A stretch of DNA of 64,000 nucleotides from the NCBI GenBank assembly GCA_013396655.1, contig WBMV01001918.1, positions 186,001-250,000 of the forward strand, read 5' to 3'. The notes under the pieces are model-generated. The model did no database searches. It was given only the letters and a program-made list of their open reading frames with translations, and had not been told where the DNA came from. This DNA is from Campylorhamphus procurvoides. Lineage: Eukaryota; Chordata; Aves; Passeriformes; Dendrocolaptidae. Positions 37,035-48,000 of the stretch are shown here, piece after piece (position 1 is the stretch's first letter; each line of letters starts with the position of its first letter). A program made the translations under genes and the position numbers.

Positions 37035-37771
37035 TGCATCTTGGGACAGGGATCCTAGGTGTCTCGCTTCAGCACTGGGGGAAGAGTGGTTAGAAAGTGG
37101 CTTAGCAGAAAAGGACCCAGGTGTACTGGTTTGCAGCCAGCTGAACATGAGCCCACCATATGAGCTGGTTACAAAAAAGTCCGATGGCATCTTGGCTTGC
37201 ATCAAAAATAGTTTGACCAGCAGAACAAGGGTGGTCCATGCTTGGCACTGGTGAGGTCACGCCTTGAATCATGTGTCCAGTTCTGGGCCCTTCATTTCAA
37301 GAAAGACACTGAGGTGCTGGAACATGTCCAGAAAAGGGCAGCAAAGCTGCTGAAGAGTCTAGAGAGAAGTCGTGAGCAAGGACTGAGGGAACTGGTGTTG
37401 TTTAGCCTGGAGAAAAGGAGGGTCATGGGAGACCTTATTACTCTATAAAGAAACGTGTAGTGAGGTGGGGAGTTCTCTTCTCCAAGGCAGCTAGTGAAAT
37501 TGTTTCAGTTATACAAGAGGAAATGGCCTCAAGCTGCACCAGGGGAGGTTCAAGTTGAACATCAGGAAGAATTTCTTCACTGAAAGGGTGGTCAGGCATT
37601 GGAACAGGCTGCCCAGAGAAGGTGTCATCATCACTTCCATCCCTGGAAGTGTTCAAGAAAGATCTGGATGTGACAATGCTATGGTTTACTTTAGGTGGTG
37701 ATGTTTGGTCAAAGGTTATACTGTTTGATTTTGGAGATTTTTTCCAGCATTAATGATTCCATGATTCTATG
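37035..37771 (+). mobile_element. CR1 LINE 3' part (ORF2 C-terminus and tail)
   Basis: This is a CR1 in + orientation. It encodes, in broken frames, LGEEWLESGLAEKDPGVLV, NGILACI-type and [13 protein letters not shown] motifs of the ORF2 C-terminal region. It then runs through AGGAAGAATTTCTTCACTG and GAACAGGCTGCCCAGAGAAGG to the tail AATGATTCCATGATTCTATGA at its end. It could be the continuation of the CR1 at 33985-35296, but roughly 190 codons of RT core would be missing between them. Confidence 0.9.
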
Positions 37772-40700
37772 AAGGAGGAAGAGAACTGAAAGACAGCACA
37801 TTATAATGGAAAGAATGGGAAAGTGTTAAAAATAGGGTTCTGCTGGAACACACTTTCCTAGAGAACTGGTAGGTGAATTCCTGAATATTTCAGATAGCTT
37901 TGTTGAGCATCAGTGAAACATTCATCCCCCCTTCAGATGCTGTTATGAAGGCAGTGGCCAAGTAGTGCCATTTTGCAGAGTGTTACCTTGAGAGGTAGAC
38001 ACTGAGCTGAAGCTCTGAAGAGCCCAGGCCTGCCCAAAAACTATCAGTCTGCTTCAGTGTGACAGGTCAATCCCACACAACTTTGTAGATCTGCTAAAAT
38101 TTCAGGTGAAATTACCCCGCCTTCCCCTCTTGTGTCAGCCAAAGCTTAGGAAGTCAGGTACTGGGGAGTTGGGAAAAAGAGAAGTGATATTGGAAAATGG
38201 TCTGCTCAAACTTTAGGTCTGTTCCCTCTTTACTAAAAAATTCAAGGTCAGTAGTTATGCCACAGGTACTTCAGCCACTTCAACTATGAGAATCACAAGA
38301 TCAAGTCTCCATCTTGAATTTTCAATGTTATTTTTATTTGGGTTTGCTAGCAATGTGACGGTGAATAGAGAGGTTTTATACATGTGTGTAAATCAACTAA
38401 ACATTAGTGTGTTATGGTTTGGAAAAGAAATCATACTCCTTTGCCTGAAGGACAGCTTATTGTTGTGTTTCAAAGACCCATTATAATTAATTAATATATT
38501 AAAACTTTTATAAAATTGAAAAAAATCTTTTATAATCTGAAATGGTTGACAATAATTAGAACTTCTGTAATAACCTATCTGACTGTTTTGGTTTGACTTG
38601 AGGATTTTGAGACTTGAATCTCAAGGTATAGAAACCATGTGTGTATAATTCCAAGTCTTGAGTTCTGCTCACTTAGATTTATGAAATATCTTTTTCCAGA
38701 GTTTGGTCCCTTAAAGAAGAACATTTCTCTCCCTGATATATGTAGCAAGTTTAAACACACACAAATACACACACATGAAATCTGTACTTGTTTTAACACA
38801 AGTGTTCTCATACTTATGTTGAAATAATTTAAAAAAAAAGGTTCAGAATGTAGCAGTGGTGGTTAAGAATGATGATACACTGTTCTGTAGGTAGCAATAA
38901 AATGCTCTGCATTTACCTATTCACATTTTAAGGATGTGCTTTCCTGGTTAGTAAATGTTATTGATGATGCTGCTGGCTCAATAAAGGTTTTTTAGAGCTG
39001 TGGAACATTTCTATGTTAAAGTATGGCTAAACATGTTGAAACAGCAGTCATACAAATAAATTAAATGTAGCATTGCTGAAACATCAAACTGCTGAAAGGT
39101 GTGGTAGATTCTATGAAACTTCATATATTTGGAGTACACAGCAGCACTTCCTGCAAGCATGGAGAGAGGTGATTGTAAAAATGGAGACAGCTTGGGTTCT
39201 AGCATTGGCTGGCTGGAAGAAGAAACTATAAAAAAGACGGGAAAGTTGCCAGGACACAGATCACAGATTTATGATTATTAAATAATAAATATGATTTAAT
39301 GTAGTTTGTGGAAATATAAATATCATTAAATTTATTACAGAGAAACAATTGTAAAAGCCTTTTTTTTTTCCTGCAGAAACATTACCTCAATGAAAGCAGC
39401 AGGAAACAATTTTCCACCTAGGATTGTAAGAAAATCTTTTTTTGTTGAATTTGTTTGTTTTGGCAAGTGGCATTGCACATTATAGACTAAAAATTGTATT
39501 TTTCAACATACCTGGCAAAAGATAACCTTAAAAACAGACTAAAATATCTCAAAAATTTTGGCAGAGTATTTAATTACATGGGACACTCTTTGCTTTTGAC
39601 AGGTTGTGCCCTGTCTAGCTTGCTTATATCCATAGAGCTTGCTGTTACTCAGAAGGATGTTATTCAGAAATATGAACTTTTGAATGTTGTTCATCTTTAT
39701 TTCTCATTCAACCTTCACCCCACTTCTGTTTTTTCAGTACCTTATATGATTGGTTACTTTAATCAGAATGTAAGGGGGTTTTCTTTAGTTTTTAACAAAG
39801 GTAATTCATTCAGTTTTGTTTAGCAAGTCTACTTCTGACCTTCTTTTTTTTTTTTTAATCATAAAGCATCTCAGTTTTCTCCAAGATGTCCATTTTGTGC
39901 TCGCCCTCATTAAAAAGGTCAGTTATGTAGATATTGAGAGAAACTTTTCAGGAGACTGAAACTACCTCGTCCATTGTTAGGTGTGACTAGTGTATTTATT
40001 AGCCAAATATCTGACTCCTCTTGTACAATTCCCAACAGTTCAGGACATTGCTGTTGCAGGCAATACTTCATGAGTCTGATGTCATTCTTCAAATGCACTG
40101 GAGGAAAGCTTTTCAGGCCACACAAGTTTAGCAACGGCACGGAAGTAAATTCAATTAAAGACTGACTGCTGATACATTAGTAACTATATTAGTTGTGTTT
40201 TAAATTATTTTTGTTTATTCATTCATGACTGAGTCTATCAAATTTTAAAGAGATTGTTGATAGGCTACAAGATATGAACATGTTAATGAAATGTATTCTA
40301 ATCACTGTCCTGTTTATCTCATTGAAATATTTGGGGTTTGGACTGTTTATCCTGATAGCAGAAGTCATTGTTTTCTTTATAGTGCAATTTTGTAACTTTT
40401 GCCTAAAAGTATATGAACCTAGTTTAGCTTTCTTAGGATCTCTTGTAGTCTGCTAGAGAAAACTGTCAACTAAAAGTGAAGTTGGAGAGTTCTGTTTTGC
40501 ATTTTGTTTAAAGAAAGCATTGCAGAATATAATTATAGCTATCCTACTGGGGAACTATAAGTACCACATGTCTCAGTGACATCAACCTGGGGACAGTGTT
40601 GTGACTACAGAATTTAGGTTTTTCAAACACCTGGAGTTGCCTTGCTCGCCTATCTAAACTAGGATTTTATGCTAAGTTCTCATTTCTGCAGCTTACAATC

Positions 40701-42636
40701 ATACCCTGCACAGGGAAGTTTAAAGGCTTGGTAAATACTGAAGAAAAACACATAGCCAGCATGCTAACATGCAGATATCTCTGACATCAAAATAACTTTA
40801 AACAGATTATTCAGGGTGGAAGAGTGGAAAACTACACAATATCCATAGGGAAAGAGTAAAATGCTGTAAATAAATTAGGAGTTGATAATATCAGCCCTCA
40901 GTTAATATTCAAGTTGCAAATAGGAACAGTCATTCATGGCTAGAAATGCTATACATAATTCTATAAACTTTCAAAATGGAAGTTTGGGGCAAAAGTTTTG
41001 AGATCAGTGATGGAGAAAATTTTTTAAACTATGAGATAGACTGAGAGATGAAGTTACAAAAAAATGGCAAAGTAGCTGAAATTAATCATTGAAATAACTT
41101 TATGCATTAAAATTTATTTTAAAATAGGTGCATTGAAAAGTAGAAAAACATTTTCTAGCATAGTGTGAACAAATTGTGGGTTATGTACTTAAAAGCTGGT
41201 TAGTGAAAGAGGAGTAAATCCTAGGCTTTTTGTTTATTGCTTCAGTTATACTCAACCAATACTTCAGACATCATAGAACAACATAATTAAGCAAGTCATC
41301 AATCATGAGGGTGAAAATCAGCCAGCAAAGCTCTTTAAAATTGACTGATGGTCTTGAAAAGTTGAAATAATTTAACATTAGACCTAGTCAGTTGATATGA
41401 AGTGACAGCTGATGTCAAGTGGCATCTTATAAAATCATTTCTAGTAGGTAAAAAAGATTTTAGAGAAAGCATTAGGAAAATATGAATGTCTTCATGTATT
41501 AATGCTCTAATGAATGCTCTTGGTGATTATTCTGCCATCCTATTCCTTCGCGTCTCTATCTCTTCTTCCAAAAAATCCCCAAACCCCAAAACATACCAGA
41601 ATTTTTTTAAGAAGTAAAGGGACAGACTCAGCAAGGGATTTCTCTGTGTGAGCAGTTGACATCTTCAGAACATCAGAGTGCTGATGTTGCTAGTGTGTGG
41701 TTGCAAATAGTGGTGGAAACAGAATTACAGGATTTAGCCCTAAGTAAAAATTTAAGACAGAGTTCCTTCAATCTAGTAAAAGCGTTACAGTTCCAGTCTG
41801 AGGAATGAGACTTCAGAATAGCACATGGAAGTGTTTCTGCTTGTCATGGAAGCCAGTGTTTCTGTTTGTTCCAGATATATGGGTACTTATCAACCAAAAA
41901 AATCAGTATTTTTGCATTTTATCCCTGGAAATCACAGGCTGCCCATACAGCTTTAACTACATCATTTTAGTCTTCATTCATACAATTTAAATTCTATTTC
42001 TGTCCCTTTAACTCTGACTATTGGTAGTGTTGGTTTTCCTACAAACAAACAACTTACTTTATCAAAGGTTGCACTTCCTAATATCCTAATGGTCCTTTTA
42101 TTTTGATGGCAAATGAACAGTGAGAAGTGGTTTTGTTTTTCTGTCATACCAATGAAGATCTACACATTTGTGAGGTTTACATTCACATTCAAAATTTTTA
42201 AAGTAAGTGACTTTTCTTTGAAAAAAAGTTACTATTTTCTGTTTTGCATTCAAAAAAGCAAGTCTGCAAGTCTTCTATTCTCCAGTATTTGGCTAATGGT
42301 GACTATTTCTCCCTATTAAAAATTTTATTGTGTTTCCTTAAAATGTTGAGTGGTTTTCCTTTGTCTGCAAAAATGAATGGAACGTAAGGGAGGGAGCAAA
42401 TTAAGAAAAAGTTAATCTGATGCCATATGTGATGTAAAGGAAGCATAGCATTTAGAACAACTTCCATATAGATGTCTAGGGACTGTGTACATTGTTTGGA
42501 CTACAGTGGATGTAATTCTAACCAAGCTGAAGAAGGTACCAAATATTTTTCCCTATACCTAGTCTAATAACTTTCGATGAACAATTTAATTTTACAATCT
42601 TCAGGAATATGGGAGAAACAGGAGGCATATTCAAAG
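37772..42636 (+). other. MCTP1: Intron segment without recognised feature
   Basis: AT-rich intronic sequence between a CR1 tail and the provirus target site. Open frames (for example 39494-39823) lack domains and follow composition. No repeat family or RNA gene is recognised. Confidence 0.7.
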
Positions 42637-42642
42637 CCCATC
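42637..42642. repeat. Target-site duplication CCCATC (left)
   Basis: This hexamer lies immediately before the TG of the left LTR and is repeated exactly at 47995-48000 after the CA of the right LTR. Six bases is the length made by alpha- and betaretroviral-type integrases. Confidence 0.92.
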
Positions 42643-43038
42643 TGCAGCCGTGCATTTCCAGCACGGTCCCCATTAGCAACTACATCTACTCAGTTGCCGT
42701 GCAAGAACAAGAACCCTTATTAAGTTTGATAACACATATTTATACCCTCTAAGCTTTAACAATGGTTGTTCTATCCTATATCAAGGACTTTGCATATTTG
42801 CTACATTATTCTACATTGCTAGGCAAATGCAAAGCTAACTTGCATTACTAAGCAAAACCACAGAAGTCTTATTCACTATTGTGAGCCACCTGCTGTGCAA
42901 GCCATGACTCGTTACTTCTGTAATATTTCCCAAAGCTTCTTTCCCATAAGAAAGACAATGCTGCTTATTTCAGCAGCAGGAGTACTTGCTTCAGCTATAG
43001 GGTTTTTTGTAGGGGAATCTATGGTTTGAACCCAAACA
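42643..43038 (-). repeat. 3' LTR of the provirus
   Basis: 396 bases, TG...CA, paired with 47618-47994. On the minus strand it has a TATA-like GGTATAAATATG (complement near 42740-42752) followed by an AATAAG that may serve as a weak poly(A) signal. An extra GGGAATCTATGG-like segment (about 43015-43026) is absent from the other LTR. Confidence 0.93.
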
Positions 43039-43056
43039 TCTCCCCCTCTCTTTTCT
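43039..43056 (-). promoter_or_regulatory. Polypurine tract
   Basis: On the minus strand AGAAAAGAGAGGGGGAGA directly precedes the 3' LTR. This is the expected primer for plus-strand DNA synthesis, and all 18 bases are purines. Confidence 0.9.
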
Positions 43057-43094
43057 ACAAGTAAAAATCTATTAATTGACTTTGTAATTAAGCG

Positions 43095-44426
43095 TTATAC
43101 ACATTGTAACAAGCAGGGAATGAAAATTAAAATACAAAGGAAAAAGCTAAGAACAGTTAGCCCAATTTTACAAAACAATCAAAACCATCCTCCGATGCCC
43201 CATCCATTGAGCAGGGAATCCAGCCACCCCCATTCATTGGCGATAGTAATTTTTTGTACATTGTTTCTCAAAGCCTTAATGCTTTGGTGGATTGACTGCG
43301 AGTGAGCTGAAAGATTCATGCAGCACATCCCTTCATACCTATCACATCCATGGCCTTGTGCTAACAAAAAAAAGTCAATCACTGCTCTGTTCTGCAAAAC
43401 AGTGTGATTGACAGAATCAACATCTAACAAAAGTTCACTAAGTGCCTTGTTAGTTAAATTGGTTTGCTTAGTCAGTGAACACCCTGAATTATTAATTTGC
43501 TTTTTTAAGGCTTGAGTGGATGCAATCCCTGGGCTGAATATGGATGGGATAGCATTGCCAGCACAACTCCACAATTTTATTTTATCATTGCAGTCTGATT
43601 GAAAACTGTTGATCGATCTTTTGGTACGTGACAGTGCCAAAAGATATACTGAAGTGACAAGAGACATGTTTGGAGCTAAAAAGGTTAAACATCCAACTGT
43701 ACATGGACCTCCTACCATGCAGGCAGGGATCCTGGGCCAGGCTCTATCACCACAAATCAGGAAAATTCCTTGTGGTAGACTACGCGGGCTATTTGAATTG
43801 GGTGTTATGATTTCAACATTGGTATTGTTACATCAATTAGAAATATTACAAAAATTAGCTTGGGAAGAAGTAACATCTTGGCTTTTAATCCACATAAGTG
43901 CACTGAGTGTTTGATTTACACAGGTGGGGCAGTGAAAACAAAAGTAGAAGTCAATTTTATAGAACCATATAGATGTAACTCTTGCAATTCCAAGGCACTG
44001 TATTTCAGAGCAGAAACCATTTGAGCTAGAGTTGTTCTATTGAGAGACCCGGTGAATATTTTGCTTCTGCCACTTGGAGTTGAGGATTTAGGCAATTTGT
44101 CAAACAAGAGGTCAAAATTTACCTGTGGGGTCGTAACTGTACAAAGTTTTCAGCATCGATTGGTAACCTTATCTGGCAGGTCTGAAAGGGATCTGTTGGT
44201 TTTGCAGTAAACAAGCATATGTGTCTTGTCCTGAAACGTTAGCCAGATTGACCCAGACATTTTGATTTGGTTGTGGAATTGCTTGAACAATTCCTAGCCC
44301 ACCAAGATTTAAGATTAGCCCCAGAATTATAAGGCACCATGTATCAAGCATCCCATGCATTTCTAATTGAATCTGGGCTGTCACTGGCATATTGTTTGTT
44401 CCCAATTTGCCTTGAATACTTCCCAT
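43095..44426 (-). pseudogene. env: env remnant, CX6CC type, disrupted
   Basis: Envelope gene of the provirus, broken. The piece at 44169-44426 has a hydrophobic leader (CLIILGLILNLGGLGIV) and the start of the surface subunit (VWVNLANVSGQD), then a stop. 43916-44107 is a further surface-subunit piece in another frame. 43179-43718 covers the surface/transmembrane junction with a furin-like SRTKR site (residues 30-34), a hydrophobic segment (AIPSIFSPGIAS), the LQNRAVIDFFLLAQGHG helix and the CX6CC motif (Cys 125, 132, 133). A TGA at 43179-43181 stops the frame before the membrane anchor; the anchor (about 43100-43160, LTVLSFFLCILIF) follows in the same frame. CX6CC with this helix is typical of alpha- and gammaretroviral env. 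The product, if any, would be truncated and unanchored. Confidence 0.85.
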
Positions 44427-44900
44427 ATTTCAGAGATCAGGTACTTGTATCCACACAACAGTTGAATAATCTCTCCTTTATCTACACATCTAATTGGACT
44501 TCTACTGTTGTGGCACTTTCTACAGAAATTAGTATATTTATATGAAATAAAATACCATCTACAATGGCAATTATCACATTCAAGCAATATCCAAGATTTG
44601 TGGTTATTAGTGTGACACTCTAAACAAGGTGTACTGTAATTATTTATAGGGTTGCTATTAAAAACTGAAGGATCTAAATGCTACCAATCTAATGCTAATA
44701 AGAGACAAGTTGTAGAATAATATATTCCAACTTCCACTGAAAAAGATGAAACTGGTTCTCCAAAAATGCTGTAGGTATACTCATAGAGTCCTAGTTTATT
44801 GACTTCTGTGGACAGGCAGAACCAGTTATTCATCAAAGAGAAGAGCAACTGCTTCCAGTGTAGCATCTTCCTCGTCTTTGTTTTCTGACACATGTGGAAA

Positions 44901-45140
44901 AGGTTTTCGGTAAGGACAAATGCACCGAGCAGGCAGCCAATGCAGTCTGTTATCTGTGGAAAGACAAGCATATCCTCTTCTTCGTGTGATTAGAGGGAAG
45001 GGTCCATTCTGCTTACCAGGTTTTAAGTCTTGGATCATACCTTGAGCCTTGTCTGCTGCATTAATGGGAGTGGTGTCAGAGCGTAAACTTGTAAACTGTC
45101 GGCTTATAGCTGGTTCGTGCACAGAGGTCAAAGAGTCCAT
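44901..45140 (-). pseudogene. pol: Integrase C-terminal remnant of pol
   Basis: In the open frame 44826-45260 (minus), residues 86-116 read GPFPLITRRRGYACLST, then WLPARCICPY. This is the SH3-like C-terminal part of betaretroviral-type integrase, with the W-L-P-A-R element used for DNA binding. The catalytic core, HHCC zinc domain, reverse transcriptase, RNase H and protease that should precede it are absent. The frame continues into the env region, where pol and env normally overlap. Confidence 0.8.
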
Positions 45141-45154
45141 GCCATGATTTGTAT

Positions 45155-45300
45155 ATGATGTGTAGTCTGAGTCAATTACCCCAGGCAGCACAGAGTCCCT
45201 GAAGTGTAGTGGAAGATTGTCCCAGTAGTAATTCACTTTTACCCTCTCCCAAAGGTCCAAAAATCCCTGTGGGAGTCAAATTCACTGAGCTATCGGTAAA
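45155..45300 (-). pseudogene. dUTPase fragment, frameshifted
   Basis: Two frames on the minus strand give parts of a dUTPase: PTGIFGPLGEG and LLLGQSSTTLQGL (the uracil-pocket/Ser motif, about 45220-45285), then LPGVIDSDYT (about 45160-45190, the conserved GVIDxDY motif with the catalytic-type Asp). A frameshift lies between them. A dUTPase in the gag-pro region is characteristic of betaretroviruses and some class II ERVs. Its last motifs and the following protease are missing; integrase sequence follows about 20 codons later. Confidence 0.75.
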
Positions 45301-45766
45301 GATTATTATTTTGGAGGCTGCCAGGTCCACTCACGCTCCATGAGGTGGCAGCCAATAGTTTGGAAGCCCTTGTGGGGTTGGTGCTGGGATTGTGACCATT
45401 TTTGTCTTTGTGAGGCTCCAATGCCCACTCCGTGAGAAGTTTCCCAGTAATAAATTGCTATCACGATCATATTTGGAATGTCACTAATTACCATGATGCG
45501 TTCCCTTTCTGCATCACGGGCATAAGTTAGACTCAGAAGATTCCTTTTGTTTTTTATTTTTACAGTTCTTACTAATGTGTCTAGTCTGACCACAGCCGAA
45601 GCAAGTTAACTGTTTAGCATTCACATCTGCAAAAGTGACAGCTTTGGCTTCATATTTGGCTGTGTATTTATGGTTAAGAGAGCTGAATTTGTTACAAGCT
45701 TCAACCATTTTAACCAAGTCAGGGTTATCTAGTGGTAGCAGTATTTTCTTACAATCCTCATTAGCA

Positions 45767-46277
45767 GTAGCTACGACTAATTTAAGGAGCAAAAGGTTTT
45801 GCGCTTCGGGAAGTGGCATCTGCTTAGCTGATATGTCTTGGAGTCTGTCAACAAAGGTCATAAACGGCTCATAAACACTTTGCTTTATCTCAGTAAAGAC
45901 CTTTTGCGGTGTCCCAGTGCTTGGGACCTCCATCAGAGCTTGGAAAGCACACTCTAATGCCCTTCAGGATGCAGCGTGGAGTACCGTGTACTTGTCGCTC
46001 CGCATAAAAAAATTCACCCTGCCCCAGCATCTGATCTAGGGTAACATCACGAGTGAGATCACCCACACACAAATTTTGATATTTCTTGTACTGTTTTTCT
46101 ACAATCCGCCTAAAGGCACTTTCACAGAGCGCTAAATGAGTCGTAGTAAGAATCAGTTCGGCAGTCTGAGGGAGTCATAGTCTGACTCTTCATAGCTGAA
46201 TCAATCTAATTACGAGCATACTGAGAGTCTAAGCCATGCTCAGTTACTGCTCTTCGCAATTCTTTCACAACACTAAA
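45767..46277. repeat. 511-bp direct duplication, copy A
   Basis: This copy starts GTAGCTACGACTAATTT and ends CACAACACTAAA. It appears base-for-base identical to 46279-46789, and the two are separated by exactly one N. Confidence 0.92.
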
Positions 46278-46278
46278 N
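46278..46278. other. Single N between two identical copies
   Basis: A single ambiguous base sits exactly at the junction of the duplication. This is the pattern left when two overlapping contigs are joined without removing the overlap. Confidence 0.95.
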
Positions 46279-46789
46279 GTAGCTACGACTAATTTAAGGA
46301 GCAAAAGGTTTTGCGCTTCGGGAAGTGGCATCTGCTTAGCTGATATGTCTTGGAGTCTGTCAACAAAGGTCATAAACGGCTCATAAACACTTTGCTTTAT
46401 CTCAGTAAAGACCTTTTGCGGTGTCCCAGTGCTTGGGACCTCCATCAGAGCTTGGAAAGCACACTCTAATGCCCTTCAGGATGCAGCGTGGAGTACCGTG
46501 TACTTGTCGCTCCGCATAAAAAAATTCACCCTGCCCCAGCATCTGATCTAGGGTAACATCACGAGTGAGATCACCCACACACAAATTTTGATATTTCTTG
46601 TACTGTTTTTCTACAATCCGCCTAAAGGCACTTTCACAGAGCGCTAAATGAGTCGTAGTAAGAATCAGTTCGGCAGTCTGAGGGAGTCATAGTCTGACTC
46701 TTCATAGCTGAATCAATCTAATTACGAGCATACTGAGAGTCTAAGCCATGCTCAGTTACTGCTCTTCGCAATTCTTTCACAACACTAAA
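46279..46789. repeat. 511-bp direct duplication, copy B
   Basis: Second copy of the capsid-coding block, offset 512 bases from copy A. Identity looks complete, while the LTRs of the same provirus differ by several percent. A very recent or artificial origin follows. Confidence 0.92.
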
Positions 46790-47597
46790 GTTCAAACTTT
46801 TCCACCACCCCCGCCTGTCTCCATTTGCATCATAAACAACCGGGGCACAATACAGTTCGTGATTTCCATCTCCCCTGAGGCAACGGCATCTTCCTTGATC
46901 TGTATCCACACATTATGGTAATCATCAGAGTGCCCTTGATATTTGTTTACCCTCTTTGAGCTAATGAACTAATTTTCACTATCAGTCTCTTCCGAATCGG
47001 AGGTAAAAGTAACTTTCTGCATTACCTTTTTAGGACGAGCACTGCTTGCCTCTGACAAGGAAGGCAAGGCTGGGTCTGTATGAATAGTTGCTACGGGAGA
47101 TGCCGCCCTCAGCTCCGACTCCGTGACGGAGTCTTTGGAATCCTGAGGGATTTTTACTGCAATTTTAGACGTTTTTCTTTCTTTTGCCAACAGTTCCAGA
47201 ATGACACGCCGGGGTCTTAAAAGCTGGCATGCAGTTTTATCACCTCTGGTAGCCTTCTCTCACAATTTTACACCCGCTTTGTCCCAGGTGTCTGTATTAA
47301 ACATTGTAACTGCATTTACCTCTGGGATTTCTGAAGCAACCCAGCTCCACACACATTTTAGAGAGTGACTATCCAACATGACTTTATGCTTGTCTATTAA
47401 CTTCTCCATAAAAGCGATGATTGATTTCTCTTCAGAGGATTCGTTATTACCCATCCTCACTTCCCCCACAGCAGCTCACCTGCCTTCCTGTAGGTTCACT
47501 GGCGCCGGCTTCACACCTCTTTTCGTCCTGTGGTGTCCGTGCTGCTGCACACTCATCTCTCAGCTCGGTCGCAGCCTCTGAACAGTGTATATCAGTC

Positions 47598-47615
47598 CTC
47601 TCACAGTGGGCACCA
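47598..47615 (-). promoter_or_regulatory. Primer binding site, tRNA-Lys type
   Basis: On the minus strand TGGTGCCCACTGTGAGAG begins two bases after the 5' LTR. It matches the 3' end complement of tRNA-Lys(1,2) at 12 of 18 positions by my count, including TGG at the start and GCCCA. This supports an ERVK/betaretrovirus-like replication backbone. The mismatches may be decay. Confidence 0.7.
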
Positions 47616-47617
47616 TC

Positions 47618-47994
47618 TACAGCCGTGCATTTCCAGCACGGTCCCCGTTAGAAACTACACATACTCAGTTGCCATGCAAGAACGAGAACCCTTATTAAGT
47701 TTGATAACACATATTTATACTCTCTAAACTTTAACAATGGTTGTTCTATCCTATATCGAGGACTTTGTATATTTGCTACATTATTCTACATTGCTAGGCA
47801 AAAACCTGCATTACTAAGCAAAACCACAGAAGGCCTTATTCACTATTGTGAAGTATGTGTTGTGCAAGCCATAACTTGTTACTTCTGTAATATATCCCAA
47901 AGCTTCTTTCCCATAAGAAAGACAATGCTGCTTGTTTCAGCAGCAGGACTGCTTGCTTCAGCTATAGGGTTTTTTGTAGGCTTGAACCCCAACA
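47618..47994 (-). repeat. 5' LTR of the provirus
   Basis: 377 bases. On the minus strand it begins TGTTGGGGTTCAAGCC and ends CACGGCTGTA (TGCA in the other copy, so the last bases have mutated). A TATA box GAGTATAAATATG lies at about 47711-47723, which would drive transcription antisense to MCTP1. Confidence 0.93.
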
Positions 47995-48000
47995 CCCATC
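47995..48000. repeat. Target-site duplication CCCATC (right)
   Basis: Exact partner of 42637-42642. Confidence 0.92.

Larger units (their letters stand above)
45514..47469 (-). pseudogene. gag: gag remnant (matrix, capsid, nucleocapsid), broken and partly duplicated
   Basis: The matrix start is at 47469, or at the internal Met at 47454, which gives MGNNESSEEK, a plausible myristoylation start; this frame stops at 47260. Acidic/phospho-rich sequence follows (46969-47190), then the capsid N-terminus (46718-46909, RGWWKSLNFSVVKELR), also ending in a stop. The capsid C-terminal part has the major homology region (IKQSVYEPFMTFVDRL in 45514-45933). The nucleocapsid has one CCHC knuckle, CFGCGQTRHISKNC, at about 45562-45603. 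A 511-base part of the capsid coding region is present twice around a single N. Multiple stops and frameshifts make it non-coding overall. Confidence 0.85.
42643..47994 (-). mobile_element. Endogenous retrovirus (class II, lysine-type primer), defective
   Basis: This is a complete-ended provirus on the minus strand: 5' LTR at 47618-47994, 3' LTR at 42643-43038, and identical hexamer target duplications. Order along the minus strand is 5' LTR, primer site, gag (matrix, capsid with major homology region, zinc-knuckle nucleocapsid), dUTPase remnant, integrase C-terminus, env, polypurine tract, 3' LTR. Total length is 5352 bases, versus 7-9 kb for an intact relative; most of pol is deleted. By eye the LTRs differ at about 6-7% of aligned positions plus a few indels, so insertion is not recent. 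gag and env carry stops and frameshifts. It is antisense to the host gene, the common orientation for tolerated intronic proviruses. Confidence 0.93.

Noticed and set aside
43609..43914. 101-codon plus-strand open frame
   Set aside because: It is a shadow of the minus-strand env, which has clear motifs.
43179..44426. A domesticated (syncytin-like) env
   Set aside because: The surface subunit is in several frames with stops, and the transmembrane subunit stops before its anchor, so a working product is not plausible from this copy.
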